Shown: positions 38,562 to 47,462, numbered from the stretch's first letter. The stretch: DNA of 64,000 bases from Erwinia sp. E602 (GCF_018141005.1 NZ_CP046582.1:3658001-3722000); one strand, 5' to 3'. Program-made: numbers and translations. The notes: a model not told the origin generated them from the letters alone.

Positions 38562-38822
38562 ATGAAACAGGGTATCCATCCTGCCTACCGCCAGGTGGTG
38601 TTCCATGACACCACGGCCGATGCTTACTTTGTGGTGGGTTCCACCATCAAAACCGACCGAACCATCCAGCACGACGGTAAAGAGATGCCCTACGTGCCGC
38701 TGGACGTCTCTTCCGCCTCACACGTTTACTACACCGGTAAACAGAAAGAGTTTGCTAAAGAAGGCAGCGCCGCACGCTTCAGCCAGCGGTTTGGCGGTTT
38801 TCTTGGCGCGATGAAAAAATAA
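38562..38822 (+). CDS. rpmE2: Type B 50S ribosomal protein L31 (zinc-independent)
   Basis: An 86-residue L31 paralogue ([18 protein letters not shown]) lacking the CxxC zinc ligands of normal L31; the protein contains no cysteine at all. Under zinc limitation it replaces the zinc-binding form and frees metal. Preceded by a Zur box, followed 10 bp later by rpmJ2. Confidence 0.96.
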   Translation: MKQGIHPAYRQVVFHDTTADAYFVVGSTIKTDRTIQHDGKEMPYVPLDVSSASHVYYTGKQKEFAKEGSAARFSQRFGGFLGAMKK

Positions 38823-38832
38823 GGATCCGATC

Positions 38833-38958
38833 ATGCAGGTACTGAGTTCTCTGGCTTCGGCCAAAAAGCGCCACAAAGATTGCAAAATCGTCCGCCGCCA
38901 CGGCCGCGTATTTGTGATCTGCAAAAGTAACCCACGCTTTAAAGCGGTACAGGGTTAA
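38833..38958 (+). CDS. rpmJ2: Type B 50S ribosomal protein L36
   Basis: A 41-residue L36 paralogue ([20 protein letters not shown]...) ending [11 protein letters not shown]. It has only two cysteines (17 and 30) and lacks the complete C-C-C-H zinc set of standard L36. It is shorter than E. coli YkgO by the final basic tail. The ATG at 38833 follows AAGGATC. In one Zur-controlled operon with rpmE2. Confidence 0.93.
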   Translation: MQVLSSLASAKKRHKDCKIVRRHGRVFVICKSNPRFKAVQG

Positions 38959-38994
38959 AAAACAACGTTGATTGCAAAGCCATGTCGTCATCGC

Positions 38995-39026
38995 AAAGGG
39001 GGAAGCGCAAGCTTCCTCCTTTTTTT
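38995..39026 (+). terminator. Terminator of rpmE2-rpmJ2
   Basis: Stem AAAGGGGGAAGC / GCTTCCTCCTTT (one G-U pair), loop GCAA, then a T-run. Confidence 0.85.
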
Positions 39027-39106
39027 ATGGGGCAGACGGGGCAGGTTCAGGCAACGGGGAGGCTTTCCGATCAAACAGGGGCGGCCTTCTGAGCCGCCCT
39101 CTGCGC

Positions 39107-39985
39107 TTACTTCATGCCCGCGACCATAGCATTGACGTTGTGCTTAAACGCCGCCACATAGCTGTCGGCTTTTCCTCCTTTTTCGCTCAGGGCTTCAGGA
39201 TAGAGCTCGCCGCCGGACTTCGCCCCGGTCGCCGACGCGATCTGCTGCACCAGACGCGGATCGGTCTGGTTCTCGATAAAGTAGGTGTGAATATGCTCTT
39301 TCTTCAGCTGGGTAATCAGCCCGGCCACGTCAGACGCGCTGGCTTCAGATTCAGTAGAGAAGCCCACCGGGGAGAGGAAGCTGACGCCGTAGCGCTGGCC
39401 GAAATAGCCAAACGCATCGTGGCTGGTCAGCACCTTACGTTGCTGCTGCGGCACCGCGGCCAGCGTCTGCTGCGCCCAGCTGTCCAGCTGTTGCAGTTGC
39501 TGAATATAGGCCTGCCCGCTTTTACGGATCGCCGCCGCATCGTCCGGATCGGCGGCAATCAGGGCGTTCATCACGTTAGTCGCGTAGACAACGCCGTTTT
39601 GCATGCTGTTCCAGGCGTGGGGATCGGTGATGGTCTGGCCATCCTCTTCCATTTTTCGCGTATCAATCCCGGTTGATGCCACCAGCGTCCTGCCTTTATA
39701 GCCTGAGGCGTTAATCAGGCGATCCATCCACCCTTCCAGCCCCAGCCCACTGACCACCACTAAATCAGCGCGCGCCAGCGCCTGGCTGTCCTTCGGCGTC
39801 GGTTCGAAGCTGTGCGGATCGCCGTTCGGGCCGACCAGGCTCTTCACCGCCACGTGTTCACCGCCGACGTTTTTTACGATGTCCGCCAGCACGGTAAAGC
39901 TGGCGACCACCTGCACGGTTTTCGCCATCACGCCCGGGGCAATTAACGCTGCAGACAGCGCCATCACGATTGGTAATTTTTTCAT
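39107..39985 (-). CDS. Zinc/manganese ABC transporter, periplasmic binding protein
   Basis: A 292-residue cluster A-I (ZnuA/TroA-type) metal-binding protein. Signal peptide residues 1-21 (cleavage after VMA). Metal-ligand histidines are visible in GDPHSFEPTP, TDPHAWNSM and TSHDAFGYF, with an acidic residue in NQTDPRLV. The long histidine-rich loop of E. coli ZnuA is missing. It is last in a leftward operon with permease and ATPase behind a Zur-like box, so zinc is the most likely substrate; manganese cannot be excluded. Confidence 0.9.
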   Translation of the reverse strand: MKKLPIVMALSAALIAPGVMAKTVQVVASFTVLADIVKNVGGEHVAVKSLVGPNGDPHSFEPTPKDSQALARADLVVVSGLGLEGWMDRLINASGYKGRTLVASTGIDTRKMEEDGQTITDPHAWNSMQNGVVYATNVMNALIAADPDDAAAIRKSGQAYIQQLQQLDSWAQQTLAAVPQQQRKVLTSHDAFGYFGQRYGVSFLSPVGFSTESEASASDVAGLITQLKKEHIHTYFIENQTDPRLVQQIASATGAKSGGELYPEALSEKGGKADSYVAAFKHNVNAMVAGMK

Positions 39986-39987
39986 GT

Positions 39988-40851
39988 TTACTCCTTTGCC
40001 TTAAACAGGATGCCGCGCGCGGTCAGAATGCCGCCGCAGGGTCCAAATAAAATGGAAATAAAGAACAGCAGCGCCGCCCCCAGCACCACCGCCGGGCCGG
40101 CAGGTAAAGAGAGCCAGAATGAGGCATACAGACCGCCGATGCTGGCGGTGACCGCCAGCATCATGGCGGCGGCCAGGGTACCGGAGAGATGACGGCTCCA
40201 GAAACGGGCGCTGGCCGCCGGTAACATCATCAGCCCTACGCTCATCAGGGTGCCCAGCACCTGGAAACCGGCCACCAGATTAATCACCACCAGCAGCAGA
40301 AAAACGCCGTGTACCAGCGCCGGAGTCCAGCGCCCCTGCGCCCGCAGAAAGGTCGGATCAAACACGTCAATCACCAGCGGGCGGTAGATCAGCGCCAGCG
40401 CCAGCAGCGTCAGGCTGCTGATGCCGCTGACCAGTTCGATGGAGGGGGTATCAACCGCCAGCAGGGAACCAAACAGCACGTGCAGCAGGTCAACGCTGGA
40501 GCCGCGTAGCGAGACCAGGGTGACGCCCAGCGCCAGCGATCCCAGGTAAAACCCGGCAAAGCTGGCATCTTCACGCAGCGGGGTAAAGCGGCTAACCGCG
40601 CCGGAGAGCAGCGCTACCGTCAGTCCGGCAATCGCGCCCCCCACGCCCATCGCCACCAGCGACAGCCCGGAGATCAGGTAGCCAATAGCGGCACCGGGTA
40701 GCACCGCGTGCGACAACGCGTCGCCGACCAGGCTCATACGTCGCAGCAGCAGAAAGACACCAAGCGGCGTGGCGCTGAGTGACAGGGCCACGCAGGCGAC
40801 CAGCGCGCGGCGCATAAACCCGAACTCGATGAACGGCTGGATCAGCATCAT
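39988..40851 (-). CDS. Zinc/manganese ABC transporter, permease
   Basis: A 287-residue ABC-3 (ZnuB/TroC) family permease with about eight hydrophobic helices and the ATPase-contact segment GDALSHAVLPGAAIGYL. It overlaps the ATPase gene by 4 bp and ends 2 bp before the binding-protein ATG: a tight operon. Confidence 0.92.
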   Translation of the reverse strand: MMLIQPFIEFGFMRRALVACVALSLSATPLGVFLLLRRMSLVGDALSHAVLPGAAIGYLISGLSLVAMGVGGAIAGLTVALLSGAVSRFTPLREDASFAGFYLGSLALGVTLVSLRGSSVDLLHVLFGSLLAVDTPSIELVSGISSLTLLALALIYRPLVIDVFDPTFLRAQGRWTPALVHGVFLLLVVINLVAGFQVLGTLMSVGLMMLPAASARFWSRHLSGTLAAAMMLAVTASIGGLYASFWLSLPAGPAVVLGAALLFFISILFGPCGGILTARGILFKAKE

Positions 40852-41537
40852 GCGCAGGCCCCTCCGCGCGCCACCGGGCGTACACCGCTGCTGCCGTCAT
40901 CGCGGCTGCGCCATTCGCCGCGATCGCTATGCAGCCTCAACACCTGCGGAAAATGCTCAGCCACGGTTGCCATATCATGCAGCACCACGATCAGCGTACA
41001 TCCCGCGCGGTGGCGCTCGGCCAGCAGCGTCAGCAGCAGGGCGACGGTGTCGCTGTCGACGCCGCTGAAGGGTTCATCCAGCAACAGCAGTTCGGCATCC
41101 TGGATCAGCAGACGGGCAAACAGTATCCGCTGCAGTTGTCCCCCGGAAAGCGTCGCCGGTGACGCACCGGCAAACGCGGTCATTCTGACCTGCTGCAGCG
41201 CCTGCATCACCTGCTCACGCTGTGCGCGGCTGATGCCGCCAAACCAGCCGCAGCGATGCCAGAACCCCATGGCCACCAGGTCGAAAACGGTTAAGGGCAC
41301 GCTTTTTTCGATGTCGGCCTGCTGTGGCAGCCAGGCAATCTGCGGACGGGCACCGGTAAAGTTCAGGGAACCGCTGACCGGCGGCAGCATGCCGCACAGC
41401 GTTTTCAGCAGCGATGACTTGCCGCTGCCGTTAGCGCCGACCAGCGCGGTCATACTTCCGCGGATAAACTCACCGCTCAACGCCGGCGCAACTGCCTGAC
41501 GCTGGTAGCCCACCATCAGACTGTTTAAGAGAATCAC
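40848..41537 (-). CDS. Zinc/manganese ABC transporter, ATP-binding subunit
   Basis: A 229-residue ABC ATPase: Walker A GANGSGKSSLLK, Q-loop in WLPQQADI, signature LSGGQLQRILFA, Walker B LLLLDEPFSG, switch histidine in VVLHDM. I start at the GTG at 41537, which overlaps the stop of the upstream 42-codon gene as GTGA. The frame is open to a TTG at 41552 inside that gene. Confidence 0.9.
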   Translation of the reverse strand: MILLNSLMVGYQRQAVAPALSGEFIRGSMTALVGANGSGKSSLLKTLCGMLPPVSGSLNFTGARPQIAWLPQQADIEKSVPLTVFDLVAMGFWHRCGWFGGISRAQREQVMQALQQVRMTAFAGASPATLSGGQLQRILFARLLIQDAELLLLDEPFSGVDSDTVALLLTLLAERHRAGCTLIVVLHDMATVAEHFPQVLRLHSDRGEWRSRDDGSSGVRPVARGGACA

Positions 41538-41662
41538 TGGGCGCCCGCCCAACGGGTCGCCAGCACCAGCACCAGAACAACGATCAACATCATTACGGCG
41601 CGAGCCCAGGCCGGGGCGCTGAGTAGCGTGCCGAAACGCATAAAGAAAGGGGGTCGGTTCAT
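41534..41662 (-). CDS. Small 42-residue membrane protein heading the metal-uptake operon
   Basis: MNRPPFFMRF..., then one hydrophobic helix (about residues 21-36, ARAVMMLIVVLVLVLA), ending RWAGAQ. It begins 17 bp downstream of the Zur-like dyad and its TGA overlaps the ATPase GTG, so it is the first gene of the operon and coupled to it. The ribosome site is weak. I do not recognise a family; it could be an accessory to the permease or only a leader. Confidence 0.65.
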   Translation of the reverse strand: MNRPPFFMRFGTLLSAPAWARAVMMLIVVLVLVLATRWAGAQ

Positions 41663-41678
41663 GTCAGAGTCAGATTAA

Positions 41679-41692
41679 TATGTTATAACATA
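41679..41692. promoter_or_regulatory. Zur box upstream of the metal ABC operon
   Basis: Perfect 14-bp palindrome TATGTTATAACATA, immediately before the 42-codon gene. Its right half (TATAACATAACA) is identical to that of the rpmE2 site, arguing for a common regulator, zinc-responsive Zur. Confidence 0.82.
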
Positions 41693-41952
41693 ACAATAAT
41701 GTACGCCCTTGTGGGACGCGGAGGAAAGATAAAAATGTATCCAGTTATTTCATTGCGTCTGCTACGATGCCGAATGGAGTAGTATTAACTCTATTCAAGT
41801 AAGTGAATAATCCCCCACAAAAATCGCCAGGCCCCAGCCGATAATCGAGTGTTAAATCATTAAGATAGGCTGGCACCGAGCCGACAATGCTCAGGATATT
41901 GCCAAATTAAACGTCGAGGGGTATTAGTAAAAATTAACCTTCAGGAGGGAAA
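41693..41952. other. AT-rich intergenic region upstream of hypothetical gene
   Basis: 260 bp. It contains a 15-codon frame ATG 41735 to TAG 41782 behind a strong GGAGGAAAG ribosome site (peptide MYPVISLRLLRCRME), which might be a leader peptide. Otherwise nothing identified. Confidence 0.35.
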
Positions 41953-42306
41953 ATGCACAGAACTTTACCATTAGAATATCGTCAAACCCCAAGAACCCCG
42001 CTAGAATTAAAGCAGGAAATCGAACAGATTATTCCCAAAATTGAGAACGATTTGATCGGTTCACTTGCATGGTATTCATCTGATGCGCATTATGTTCCAA
42101 ATAGTATAAAAATTATTTCGCTGGAACCGATCGACCAGACGCGATATAAAATGAATTACAGCTTTCGCTGGAACCTGTTTAACGGCTGTCTCGATATTGA
42201 TGCAGAGGAATTGACCAACTTTTCGGTCAACGTTACCTGCCAGGCGAATGCGATGACCTTTGATTTTATCGACGACGATCGCAGCACGATGTCTGAAGAA
42301 CTGTAA
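41953..42306 (+). CDS. Hypothetical protein upstream of tomB-hha
   Basis: A 117-residue soluble-looking protein (MHRTLPLEYRQTPRTPLELK) with alternating hydrophobic residues in the middle (IKIISLEP, YKMNYSFRWNLFNGCLDIDAEEL) and an acidic C-terminus (FIDDDRSTMSEEL). Strong ribosome site CAGGAGGG. Base composition is clearly lower in G+C than the surrounding core. Not recognised. Same orientation as tomB-hha 135 bp downstream. Confidence 0.75.
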   Translation: MHRTLPLEYRQTPRTPLELKQEIEQIIPKIENDLIGSLAWYSSDAHYVPNSIKIISLEPIDQTRYKMNYSFRWNLFNGCLDIDAEELTNFSVNVTCQANAMTFDFIDDDRSTMSEEL

Positions 42307-42441
42307 TGATTCGTGTTTTGTTCAACCTTTTAATGCTGTTGTTTCAGCCGCATTAAAAATGCAGTAATTATCACTTCCTGCCATAACCTGTTTAAAAGCT
42401 CTGTTAAACGGCATGTTTCGCTCGCTGCGGAGGGGAAAACG

Positions 42442-42822
42442 ATGGACGAATACTCACCGAAAAGGCATGATATTGCCCAGCTGAAATTCTTATGTGAAAA
42501 CCTGTACGATGAAAGCATGGCAACATTGGGTGACAGTCATCACGGCTGGGTTAATGATCCCACTTCAGCAACCAATTTACAGCTTAACGAGCTGATTGAA
42601 CATATTGCTGCATTTACAGTGAATTACAAAATCAAGCATGTGGAAGAGCATCTTCTGATTAGTCAGATTGATGAGTTTCTCGACGATACCTTTATGTTGT
42701 TCAGCAACTATGGCATTAATGTTCAGGATCTGCAGCGCTGGCAAAAATCGGCTAAACGACTGTTAAGCATTTTTGCAGAAGACGCAGCAGCCGGCCAGAT
42801 ACAACCTAGCCACTCTTTCTAG
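42442..42822 (+). CDS. tomB: TomB (YbaJ), Hha antidote
   Basis: A 126-residue acidic protein, closely similar to E. coli TomB over residues 1-105 ([52 protein letters not shown]). It contains the single cysteine (residue 18) that mediates oxygen-dependent Hha inactivation. Overlaps in operon sense with hha 31 bp downstream. Confidence 0.95.
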   Translation: MDEYSPKRHDIAQLKFLCENLYDESMATLGDSHHGWVNDPTSATNLQLNELIEHIAAFTVNYKIKHVEEHLLISQIDEFLDDTFMLFSNYGINVQDLQRWQKSAKRLLSIFAEDAAAGQIQPSHSF

Positions 42823-42853
42823 CAACTCCCTACTCTTTTTTTACGGTTTAATA

Positions 42854-43072
42854 ATGACTGACAAAATGTTAACAAAAACTGATTATCTGATGCGTCTGCG
42901 ACGCTGCCGTTCGATTGATACGCTGGAACGCGTGATTGAAAAGAACAAGTACGAATTAACGGACGATGAACTGGCGGTATTTTATTCAGCGGCTGACCAT
43001 CGTCTGGCTGAACTCACCATGAATAAGCTGTACGACAAAATACCCGTCGCGGTATGGAAGTTTGTTCGCTGA
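42854..43072 (+). CDS. hha: Hha, H-NS-associated gene silencer/toxin
   Basis: A 72-residue YmoA/Hha protein ([20 protein letters not shown] ... [16 protein letters not shown]). It binds H-NS and helps silence AT-rich horizontally acquired DNA; with TomB it behaves as a toxin-antitoxin pair. The start is the ATG at 42854; upstream codons overlap tomB. Confidence 0.96.
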   Translation: MTDKMLTKTDYLMRLRRCRSIDTLERVIEKNKYELTDDELAVFYSAADHRLAELTMNKLYDKIPVAVWKFVR

Positions 43073-43118
43073 GGCGGACGCCAGGCAGAGAGTGACAACA
43101 GGCTGGCAAGGCAGAATT

Positions 43119-43232
43119 GGGTGGGGGCCCTGCCAGCTACATCCCGGCACACGCGTCATCTGTTACGGCTGCTTCCTTCCGGACCTGACCGAGTTCACAA
43201 ATTAGCATTGCGGGAGAACCAACAGGGCCCCC
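43119..43232 (-). ncRNA. ffs: 4.5S RNA of the signal recognition particle
   Basis: The minus strand has the GGGGGCCCTGTTGGTTCTCC 5' end, the universally conserved Ffh-binding core GGTCAGGTCCGGAAGGAAGC, and the ACGCGTGTGCCGGGATGTAG strand leading to a GGGCCCCCACC 3' end that pairs with the 5' end. The 114-nt length equals E. coli ffs. Confidence 0.97.
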
Positions 43233-43433
43233 ATTGAGTGCCCCGGATAACCGAAGCGCAGGCATTATCAATGATACCCCCGGCAATTGCAAGCCAGCCC
43301 CGGATGACCGTTGTTTTCTTGCGCAATTAACCGCGATTCATCCTTAGGTTGCGCGTTATTACTTCAGGGTAGCCTGGCGTAGCCGCAGGCGATGGTTTAT
43401 CGTTGCTGTTGTTTCCACCATGAGAATCGTGTC

Positions 43434-43748
43434 ATGACCGCCCCCCACGACAGCTTTCAACACCGTGTCTATCAAATTGTGGCCGCTATTCCTTTCGGCC
43501 GGGTGACAACCTACGGTGAGATTGCCCATCTGGCCGGATCCCCGCGCGCTGCGCGTCAGGTCGGTGGCGTGCTGAAACGCTTGCCTGCAGGCAGTAAACT
43601 CCCCTGGTACCGCGTGGTTAACCGCAATGGCGCCATTTCGCTGGCAGGTGATGATCTCAACCGGCAGCGCCAGGCACTAATGGTGGAAGGCGTTGAGGTA
43701 TCGGCGGACGGTATTATTGATTTGCACCGCTTCCGCTGGCAGCCATAA
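43434..43748 (+). CDS. atl: Atl (YbaZ), alkyltransferase-like DNA damage sensor
   Basis: A 104-residue homologue of the O6-alkylguanine transferase C-terminal domain in which the reactive cysteine motif PCHRV is replaced by PWYRVV. It can bind but not repair O6-alkylguanine, and flags lesions for nucleotide excision repair. Start at ATG 43434. Convergent with ybaY. Confidence 0.95.
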   Translation: MTAPHDSFQHRVYQIVAAIPFGRVTTYGEIAHLAGSPRAARQVGGVLKRLPAGSKLPWYRVVNRNGAISLAGDDLNRQRQALMVEGVEVSADGIIDLHRFRWQP

Positions 43749-43770
43749 AAAAACGCCCCATCAGGGGCGT
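43747..43770 (-). terminator. Terminator of ybaY
   Basis: ACGCCCC (43753-43759) / GGGGCGT (43764-43770) with a T-run on the minus strand. Confidence 0.85.
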
Positions 43771-43796
43771 TGCAATAAGGCGTTAGCCGCGATGGA

Positions 43797-44354
43797 TTAC
43801 AGCGATGTCGGGGCCGGAACGGCGGACGACGGGGTCAGCATAGTCGGAGACGTCGCTGGCACGGTGGACGTCGCCCCACTCTGGGTGTTGACTGGTACGG
43901 ACGGCACCGGAACCAGCGTCAGATCCTGACGGGTGCCACCGCTGGTGATCACCTGCTTCACGTTGTCGGTGATAAATACCATTTTACCGTCAACGGTGAC
44001 CGCAGCACTCAGCAGAATGCGCGCGTTAGGCTGGATCTCCGCCGGGTTAAACGGCAGTACAAACTGGAACGGGGCCTGTTTGCCATCCGTACGGTTAACC
44101 TGCTGTGAGAGCACCTTAGACGGTGCATCCGCCAGCGACGCGTCCGACAGGGTTACGGTAAGCACCGCGTTCGGCGGCAGCGCAATCTTTTGGCGGATCC
44201 ACACCGTACCGCTCACGTTAGGCTGTTGAATTGCCGTCTGCTGTCCCTGAACCTGAGATCCCAGCGTCGGTGTTGCAATATCCCTGCTTTTATCTGCACA
44301 ACCCGCGATAGCCGCGACCAGCGCAGCGGTGCTAACTACATGCCAGAGTTTCAT
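43797..44354 (-). CDS. ybaY: YbaY, META-like lipoprotein
   Basis: A 185-residue envelope lipoprotein. Lipobox AIAGC gives an acylated Cys at about residue 19. A YbaY/YscW domain (VSGTVWIRQKIALPPNAVL ... GKMVFITDNVKQV) covers about 47-150. A Pro/Ser/Thr-rich tail follows. Function unknown in E. coli. Confidence 0.92.
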   Translation of the reverse strand: MKLWHVVSTAALVAAIAGCADKSRDIATPTLGSQVQGQQTAIQQPNVSGTVWIRQKIALPPNAVLTVTLSDASLADAPSKVLSQQVNRTDGKQAPFQFVLPFNPAEIQPNARILLSAAVTVDGKMVFITDNVKQVITSGGTRQDLTLVPVPSVPVNTQSGATSTVPATSPTMLTPSSAVPAPTSL

Positions 44355-44578
44355 TGATAGTTTCTCCTTAAATCAATGCCTGCGGCGCATACTGCCGCGT
44401 GAAAACAGATCATAGCTGTTCTTCTGAATTTAATTCTGGCACAAGTTGCTGAAAATTTCCTGGAGACCTCCCGTTTGTTACATTTCACTCAGGACCGCCA
44501 ATTGCCACAAACAATCGTTGACGCTAACTGGTCGGATCTCGCAAACTGTCAGCGATCCGACTACTGAGGAAGCCGTCT

Positions 44579-45442
44579 ATGAGCCTGGCGTTACAAAATC
44601 TGTTAAATCTGCTGAATCTGGAAAGCCTGGAAGAAGGGTTGTTCCGCGGGCAAAGTGAAGATCTGGGTCTGCGCCAGGTATTCGGTGGCCAGGTGGTCGG
44701 ACAGGCGCTGTACGCGGCCAAGCAGACCGTGCCGCCCGAACGCAGCATCCACTCGTTTCACAGCTATTTTCTGCGCCCCGGCGACAGCCAGAAGGCAATT
44801 ATCTACGATGTGGAAAACCTGCGTGACGGGCAGAGTTTTAGCGCCCGCCGGGTGAAAGCCGTGCAGAACGGCAAACCGATCTTCTATATGACCGCCTCGT
44901 TCCAGGGGCCGGAAAGCGGTTTCGAGCATCAGAAAACCATGCCTGTGGTTAGCGGCCCGGACAACCTGCCCTCCGAGCATGAGATTGCTACCCGTCTGGC
45001 GCATCTGATCCCGGCCAGCATGCGCGATAAATTCCTCGCGGAGAAGCCGTTCGAGATCCGTCCGGTGACCTTCCATAATCCGCTGCAGGGGCATGTGGAT
45101 GAACCGGTACGCCAGCTGTGGATCCGCGCCAACGGCCCGATGCCGCAGGACAGCCGCATCCATCAATACCTGCTTGGCTATGTGTCGGATTCCAACTTCC
45201 TGCCGGTTTCCCTCCAGCCGCATGGCAAAGGCTTCCTGGAGCCGGGTATGCAGGTGGCCACCATCGATCACTCAATGTGGTTCCACCGGCCTTTCGATCT
45301 CAACGACTGGCTGCTGTACAGCATTGAGAGTACCTCCGCTTCCGCCGCCCGCGGGTTTGTGCGCGGAGAATTCTACAACCAGCAGGGCACGCTGGTTGCC
45401 TCAACCGTGCAGGAGGGCGTGATCCGCCAGCGCCAGCCGTAA
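44579..45442 (+). CDS. tesB: TesB, acyl-CoA thioesterase II
   Basis: A 287-residue double-hotdog thioesterase hydrolysing medium- and long-chain acyl-CoA. Typical segments are [24 protein letters not shown] at the N-terminus, the catalytic Asp region [27 protein letters not shown] and [14 protein letters not shown] with the catalytic Gln. Confidence 0.97.
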   Translation: MSLALQNLLNLLNLESLEEGLFRGQSEDLGLRQVFGGQVVGQALYAAKQTVPPERSIHSFHSYFLRPGDSQKAIIYDVENLRDGQSFSARRVKAVQNGKPIFYMTASFQGPESGFEHQKTMPVVSGPDNLPSEHEIATRLAHLIPASMRDKFLAEKPFEIRPVTFHNPLQGHVDEPVRQLWIRANGPMPQDSRIHQYLLGYVSDSNFLPVSLQPHGKGFLEPGMQVATIDHSMWFHRPFDLNDWLLYSIESTSASAARGFVRGEFYNQQGTLVASTVQEGVIRQRQP

Positions 45443-45445
45443 AGC

Positions 45446-45473
45446 AAAAAAAAGGCGGGCCACTCGGCCCGCC
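45446..45473 (-). terminator. Terminator of glnK-amtB
   Basis: GGCGGGCC / GGCCCGCC around ACTC, followed on the minus strand by eight T. It faces the amtB end 60 bp upstream. Confidence 0.85.
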
Positions 45474-45534
45474 GTCATGCTTATTATTTTAGCGCACTAC
45501 CCTTCTTTTCAATCACGTTACTGCATGGGAAAAC

Positions 45535-46821
45535 TTACTGGTTGTAGGCATTCTCGCCGTGGCTGTTGACGTCCAGACCTTCACGCTCCTGCTCTTCCGG
45601 CACGCGCAATCCAACAATCATGTCTGCCACTTTGAAACCGATAAAGGCGACGACCGCGGTCCAGACGATGGTGACCAGCACGCTGAATAGCTGTACCCAC
45701 ACCTGATGGCCCATGGTCACGCCTTCCGCATAACCGACGCCGCCCAGAGAGGAGGAAGCGAATACGCCGGTCAGCAGGCAGCCGATAATACCGCAGACGC
45801 CGTGCACACCGAACACGTCGCATGGGTCATCCACGCGCAGCCATTTCTTCAGGGTGGTGACGCCCCAGATGCCGCCCAGGCCAGCGACCACACCGATAAT
45901 CAGCGCACCGCCCACGCCGACATAACCACAGGCCGGGGTAATGCCCACCAGACCCGCAATCACACCGGAGCTGACGCCCAGCAGTGAAGGCTTACCGCGC
46001 AGCGCCCACTCACCAAAGGTCCAGCTCAGCATTGCGCCGGCGGTAGCGATAACGGTATTGAGGAACGCCAGGCCGGCGATTTCGTTAGCGGTACCGGCAG
46101 AGCCGGCGTTGAAACCGAACCAGCCAAAGTAAAGGATCGCCGTACCGGTGAACACCATCGGCAGGTTGTGCGGCTTGAAGGCTTCTTTACCAAACCCGGC
46201 ACGTTTGCCCAGCAGATAGGCACCAACCAGACCAGCCACCGCGGCGTTAATGTGCACGACGGTACCGCCGGCGAAGTCCAGCGCGCCGTCCAGCGCCAGG
46301 TAACCACCCGCCCACACCATGTGCGCAATCGGCAGGTAGGCGAAGGTCAGCCAGATCACCACAAAGATCAGCAGGGCTGAGAAGCGAATACGTTCGGCGA
46401 TAGCGCCAACGATCAGGCCCACGGTGATACAGGCAAATGAAGCCTGGAAAGCCACGTGGATGTACTGATAGTAAGACCCCATCACTTCCGTCGGCGTGAT
46501 GCCTTTCAGCATTGCCCAGTTAAAGCTGCCGAAGAAGGCGTTCCCTTCGCTGAAGGCGAGGGAGTAACCGTAAACCAGCCACAGCACGCAGACGATAGCA
46601 AAAGTCATCGCCACCTGGGTCAGTAGTGACAGTACGTTCTTGGCACGGATCAGGCCGCCGTAAAACAGCGCAATGCCGGGTATAGTCATAAACAGCACCA
46701 GCGCGGTGCAAATCATCATAAAGGCGTTGTCCGCTTTGTCCGCAACCGCCGGAGCGGCGGCGAAGGCCAGCGACGGTAACGCGGCGATGCCGGCAAGGCC
46801 AAACTGAGCAAGTTTTTTCAT
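45535..46821 (-). CDS. amtB: AmtB, ammonium channel
   Basis: A 428-residue trimeric channel with signal peptide (cleaved near AFA-AAPAVAD) and 11 helices. Pore histidines fall in the regions HINAAVAGLVGAYLLG and VFGVHGVCGIIGC. The start is set at ATG 46821; the frame is open to 46881 but would overlap glnK. Second gene of the nitrogen-regulated glnK-amtB operon; GlnK plugs the channel when nitrogen is ample. Confidence 0.96.
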   Translation of the reverse strand: MKKLAQFGLAGIAALPSLAFAAAPAVADKADNAFMMICTALVLFMTIPGIALFYGGLIRAKNVLSLLTQVAMTFAIVCVLWLVYGYSLAFSEGNAFFGSFNWAMLKGITPTEVMGSYYQYIHVAFQASFACITVGLIVGAIAERIRFSALLIFVVIWLTFAYLPIAHMVWAGGYLALDGALDFAGGTVVHINAAVAGLVGAYLLGKRAGFGKEAFKPHNLPMVFTGTAILYFGWFGFNAGSAGTANEIAGLAFLNTVIATAGAMLSWTFGEWALRGKPSLLGVSSGVIAGLVGITPACGYVGVGGALIIGVVAGLGGIWGVTTLKKWLRVDDPCDVFGVHGVCGIIGCLLTGVFASSSLGGVGYAEGVTMGHQVWVQLFSVLVTIVWTAVVAFIGFKVADMIVGLRVPEEQEREGLDVNSHGENAYNQ

Positions 46822-46855
46822 TTTATCTTTTCCCATCACAATGTTTAGCCAGGAC

Positions 46856-47194
46856 TTACAGGGCGGCTTCGTCGGTTTCACCGGTACGGATGCGGATCAC
46901 CCGCTGCAGCTCGGCAACGAAGATCTTACCGTCGCCGATTTTGCCGGTGTAGGCCGCTTTGCTGATCACATCAACCACTTCATCAATCTGATCGTCAGCG
47001 ATCGCCACGTCAATTTTCACTTTCGGCAGGAAGTTCACGCTGTACTCTGCGCCACGATACAGCTCCGCATGCCCTTTCTGACGGCCAAACCCTTTTACTT
47101 CGGTAACGGTCAGCCCCTGAATGCCGATAGACGACAGCGCTTCCCGGACGTCTTCCAGCTTGAACGGTTTGATGACCACGGTAACCAGTTTCAT
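46856..47194 (-). CDS. glnK: GlnK, PII signal protein
   Basis: A 112-residue PII protein with Tyr51 on the T-loop (RGAEYSVNFLPKVK) for uridylylation, and the B-loop KIGDGKIFV. Controls AmtB and nitrogen signalling. Preceded by a sigma-54 promoter. Confidence 0.98.
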   Translation of the reverse strand: MKLVTVVIKPFKLEDVREALSSIGIQGLTVTEVKGFGRQKGHAELYRGAEYSVNFLPKVKIDVAIADDQIDEVVDVISKAAYTGKIGDGKIFVAELQRVIRIRTGETDEAAL

Positions 47195-47249
47195 TCGATC
47201 CCCTCCGGCAATTAGAAATTGTTTGTTTGTCAGACACGCTTTTAACTAA

Positions 47250-47265
47250 GCAAAGGCTATGCCAA
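47250..47265 (-). promoter_or_regulatory. Sigma-54 promoter of glnK
   Basis: Minus-strand TTGGCATAGCCTTTGC with GG and GC spaced by 10 bases, the -24/-12 signature. It is about 55 bp upstream of the glnK start. Confidence 0.88.
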
Positions 47266-47362
47266 CAGTTGAAAATCAGAAATATCTGGAGGATTGGGCG
47301 TAGCAAACAGCCTGGTCAGGGTCTATGGCGGCGGAGAGAATGCGTCACTGAGTCAGTTGCTC

Positions 47363-47388
47363 AAAAAAAACGCACCAGAACGGTGCGT
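47363..47388 (-). terminator. Terminator of mdlB, overlapping an NtrC-like dyad
   Basis: Minus-strand stem ACGCACC / GGTGCGT followed by eight T, downstream of mdlB. The core GCACC-N5-GGTGC also equals the NtrC enhancer dyad, about 140 bp upstream of the glnK transcription start, so it may have both roles. Confidence 0.7.
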
Positions 47389-47462
47389 TATGCTTTAGAC
47401 CAGTGCATTGATGGGGTAATGGCTATTTTTTCGCCTGCTGATGGTGCAACGCCAACGCCCCC

